Positions 6,080-7,019 of a DNA stretch of 7,019 bases are shown here, one piece after another (the first letter of the stretch is position 1; every line of letters starts with the position of its first letter). The notes below the pieces were generated by a model. It was not told where the DNA came from. It made no database searches and was given only the letters and a program-made list of their open reading frames with translations. Both the position numbers and the translations under genes were made by a program. The stretch is from contig JACQFK010000017.1 in the NCBI GenBank assembly GCA_016200125.1, positions 1 to 7,019 on the forward strand. Reading direction: 5' to 3'. The DNA is from Planctomycetota bacterium (GTDB lineage Bacteria; Planctomycetota; MHYJ01; JACPRB01).

Positions 6080-6433
6080 GTGAGGATTTGAAGAACTCTG
6101 GCCGCAAGTCTCGAGGCCGCCCTTTCGGCGAAGGATCACCTGAAGGTCGCGATCAACGATTCCGGCCATGATCCGGCCCGGATCGAGGTGAAGGTGGGAG
6201 AGAAGATCGTGGGGACGAACATGTCCCGGAAGGAACACACGGTCACCTCCACGGACAAACTGGCCAAGAAGAGCCCGGAAGCGAACGACGAGGAGAAGCC
6301 GCGGTTCGATTCGGGGCCGACCAAGGTCGGCGGCACCTTCGAGCGAACCTTCGACAGGGTGGGCATTTTTGAGCACTTCTGCCAGATGGAGAAGACGATG
6401 AAGGGCACCATCACCGTCCGGAAGGCCGAATAG
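6080..6433 (+). pseudogene. Plastocyanin-like cupredoxin, interrupted by an early TGA and lacking a copper ligand
   Basis: From the GTG at 6080 the frame reads Met-Arg-Ile-stop-Arg-Thr-Leu-Ala-Ala-Ser-Leu, then stays open to TAG at 6431-6433 (117 codons before the stop, including the TGA at 6089-6091). The sequence after TGA resembles a signal peptide with an odd glutamate (LAASLEAALSAKDH). The mature part is recognisably a small type-1 copper protein: IEVKVGEKI, KEHTVTSTD, FDSGPTKVGGTFERTF, then FEHFCQMEKTMKGTITV. Cupredoxins carry electrons using His, Cys, His and Met ligands. Here His53, Cys101 and Met107 are present, but the position three after Cys, normally His, is Glu104. The tryptophan of the usual 'VTWTN' strand is Gly45. 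A charged insertion (about 60-72) lengthens one loop. Without the TGA start, translation would have to begin at an internal codon such as GTG 6188, losing the first strand. Decayed gene is the favoured reading; sequence error or an electron-transfer-dead paralogue are alternatives. Confidence 0.65.
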
Positions 6434-6445
6434 GAAGCCGAAACC

Positions 6446-7019
6446 TCAGGGATGCGGCACCGAGCGTACCGCGACGGCGAATTTCTGCTGTCCGTAGGTC
6501 GCCTTCTCCGTGACGAGCCGAAGCGAACGGATCTCCGTTCCGGGCCCGAACTCGAGAACGCCTACGATCGTCGCCTCGACTTGATTCGGTTTTTGCTCGG
6601 GATGGCCCGGATAGAACTTGCGGCCCATCTTGAGCGTGCCGTCGAGTCGTGCGCGGATTACGCCGTCCCGGACGGAAAGCAGCGTTCCCTTGAGGGACTG
6701 CTCGTCGATCTTGTTCCGGTCGATCTGGTCGCCTTTCGTGTCTTCCGTGGCGGGATAGAAGTAGTTGTAGAGGCGCGTCGTGGCCGCCTTGTCCACGTCC
6801 CACGTCGTGCCCACGGCCCTCTTGGCGGGCAGGAGCGCGGATTGCTCCTGCTGGCCAAACGCGAGCCAGGTCTCGGCGGGGAATTCCTGCCATGAGCCGT
6901 GGCGAGTGTCATAGGGAGCCACGAGATGGAGGAGAAGCGCAGCGGCCTCCACGCGGTCCGGGGCCGACTGGGGGCGGGGCTTGACCACCGCCTCCCCCTT
7001 GCGGATGCCCAGCTTCTGG
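6446..7019 (-). CDS. Hypothetical protein, C-terminal part (start beyond right edge)
   Basis: About 190 residues of open frame entering from the right edge and ending in TGA at 6448-6446. I do not recognise the family. The visible part begins QKLGIRKGEAVVKPRPQSAP, so a GTG at 6988 is possible but the frame continues upstream without a stop and the true start is probably outside. Features: a Trp-rich segment with WQEFPAETWLAFG and QEQSALLPAKRAVGTTWDVD, then RLYNYFYPATED, then a beta-rich stretch with LLSVRDGVIRARLDGTLKM, VEATIVGVLEFGPGTEIRSL and LVTEKATYGQQKFAVAVRSV. It has no cysteine, no membrane segment and no known catalytic motif in the visible region. The 'KGTLL..RDGVIRARLDG' and 'ATIVGVLEF' strands look like a beta-sandwich or barrel. 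It faces the cupredoxin-like gene with 12 bases between the two stops and no terminator hairpin seen there. Confidence 0.75.
   Translation of the reverse strand, partial: QKLGIRKGEAVVKPRPQSAPDRVEAAALLLHLVAPYDTRHGSWQEFPAETWLAFGQQEQSALLPAKRAVGTTWDVDKAATTRLYNYFYPATEDTKGDQIDRNKIDEQSLKGTLLSVRDGVIRARLDGTLKMGRKFYPGHPEQKPNQVEATIVGVLEFGPGTEIRSLRLVTEKATYGQQKFAVAVRSVPHP

Noticed and set aside
6089..6091. TGA read as tryptophan or selenocysteine
   Set aside because: The gene ending at 6446 appears to use TGA as its stop, tryptophan is TGG throughout the window, and selenocysteine at residue 4 of a leader has no known precedent I can name.
6026..6376. 116-codon open frame on the minus strand opposite the cupredoxin-like gene
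   Set aside because: No domain resemblance and no good start site, whereas the plus strand carries cupredoxin motifs.

Overview
The window is GC-rich bacterial DNA, by eye roughly two thirds G+C. The gene content points to a Planctomycetota-like organism, probably an environmental or metagenome-derived genome: a secreted PQQ-type beta-propeller carrying calcium-binding EF-hands, a secreted multidomain GH16 glycosidase, a small LolA-like periplasmic protein, and very short signal peptides ending in Leu-rich/Gln-Asp sequence. This assignment is inference from family content; no rRNA or taxonomic marker is present.

Layout. Positions 1-5750 hold four genes, all on the minus strand. In transcription order they are a GH16 glycosidase (5750-4128), a LolA-like secreted protein (4018-3302), a PQQ-propeller/EF-hand protein (3194-1395) and a fused membrane/spermidine-synthase-like gene (about 1378 to beyond position 1). 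The last starts within 20 bases of the PQQ gene stop and is probably co-transcribed with it. The two gaps further upstream are about 107-109 bases each, and no convincing terminator was seen in them. A 329-base non-coding stretch (5751-6079) separates this set from a small plus-strand cupredoxin-like gene (6080-6433). That gene converges, with 12 bases between the stops, on a minus-strand gene of unrecognised function which runs off the right edge (6446-7019).

Two genes look damaged or unusual. The membrane/spermidine-synthase gene is split over reading frames near 1155-1163, lacks a stretch of transmembrane sequence usual for the family, and its only ATG with a ribosome-binding site is out of frame with the conserved N-terminus. 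The cupredoxin-like gene has a well-placed GGAGG-GTG start but an in-frame TGA at codon 4, and it has lost the residue expected as the second copper-binding histidine. Either these are decaying genes or the assembly carries errors; reads would decide.

How the genes might work together: GH16, LolA-like and PQQ/EF-hand products are all predicted to be exported, so the minus-strand set looks like an envelope or extracellular-carbohydrate module. No sequence feature proves a shared pathway. I see no transposon, CRISPR array, tRNA, rRNA or phage feature. The strongest novelty candidates are the EF-hand block inserted inside a beta-propeller and the altered cupredoxin.
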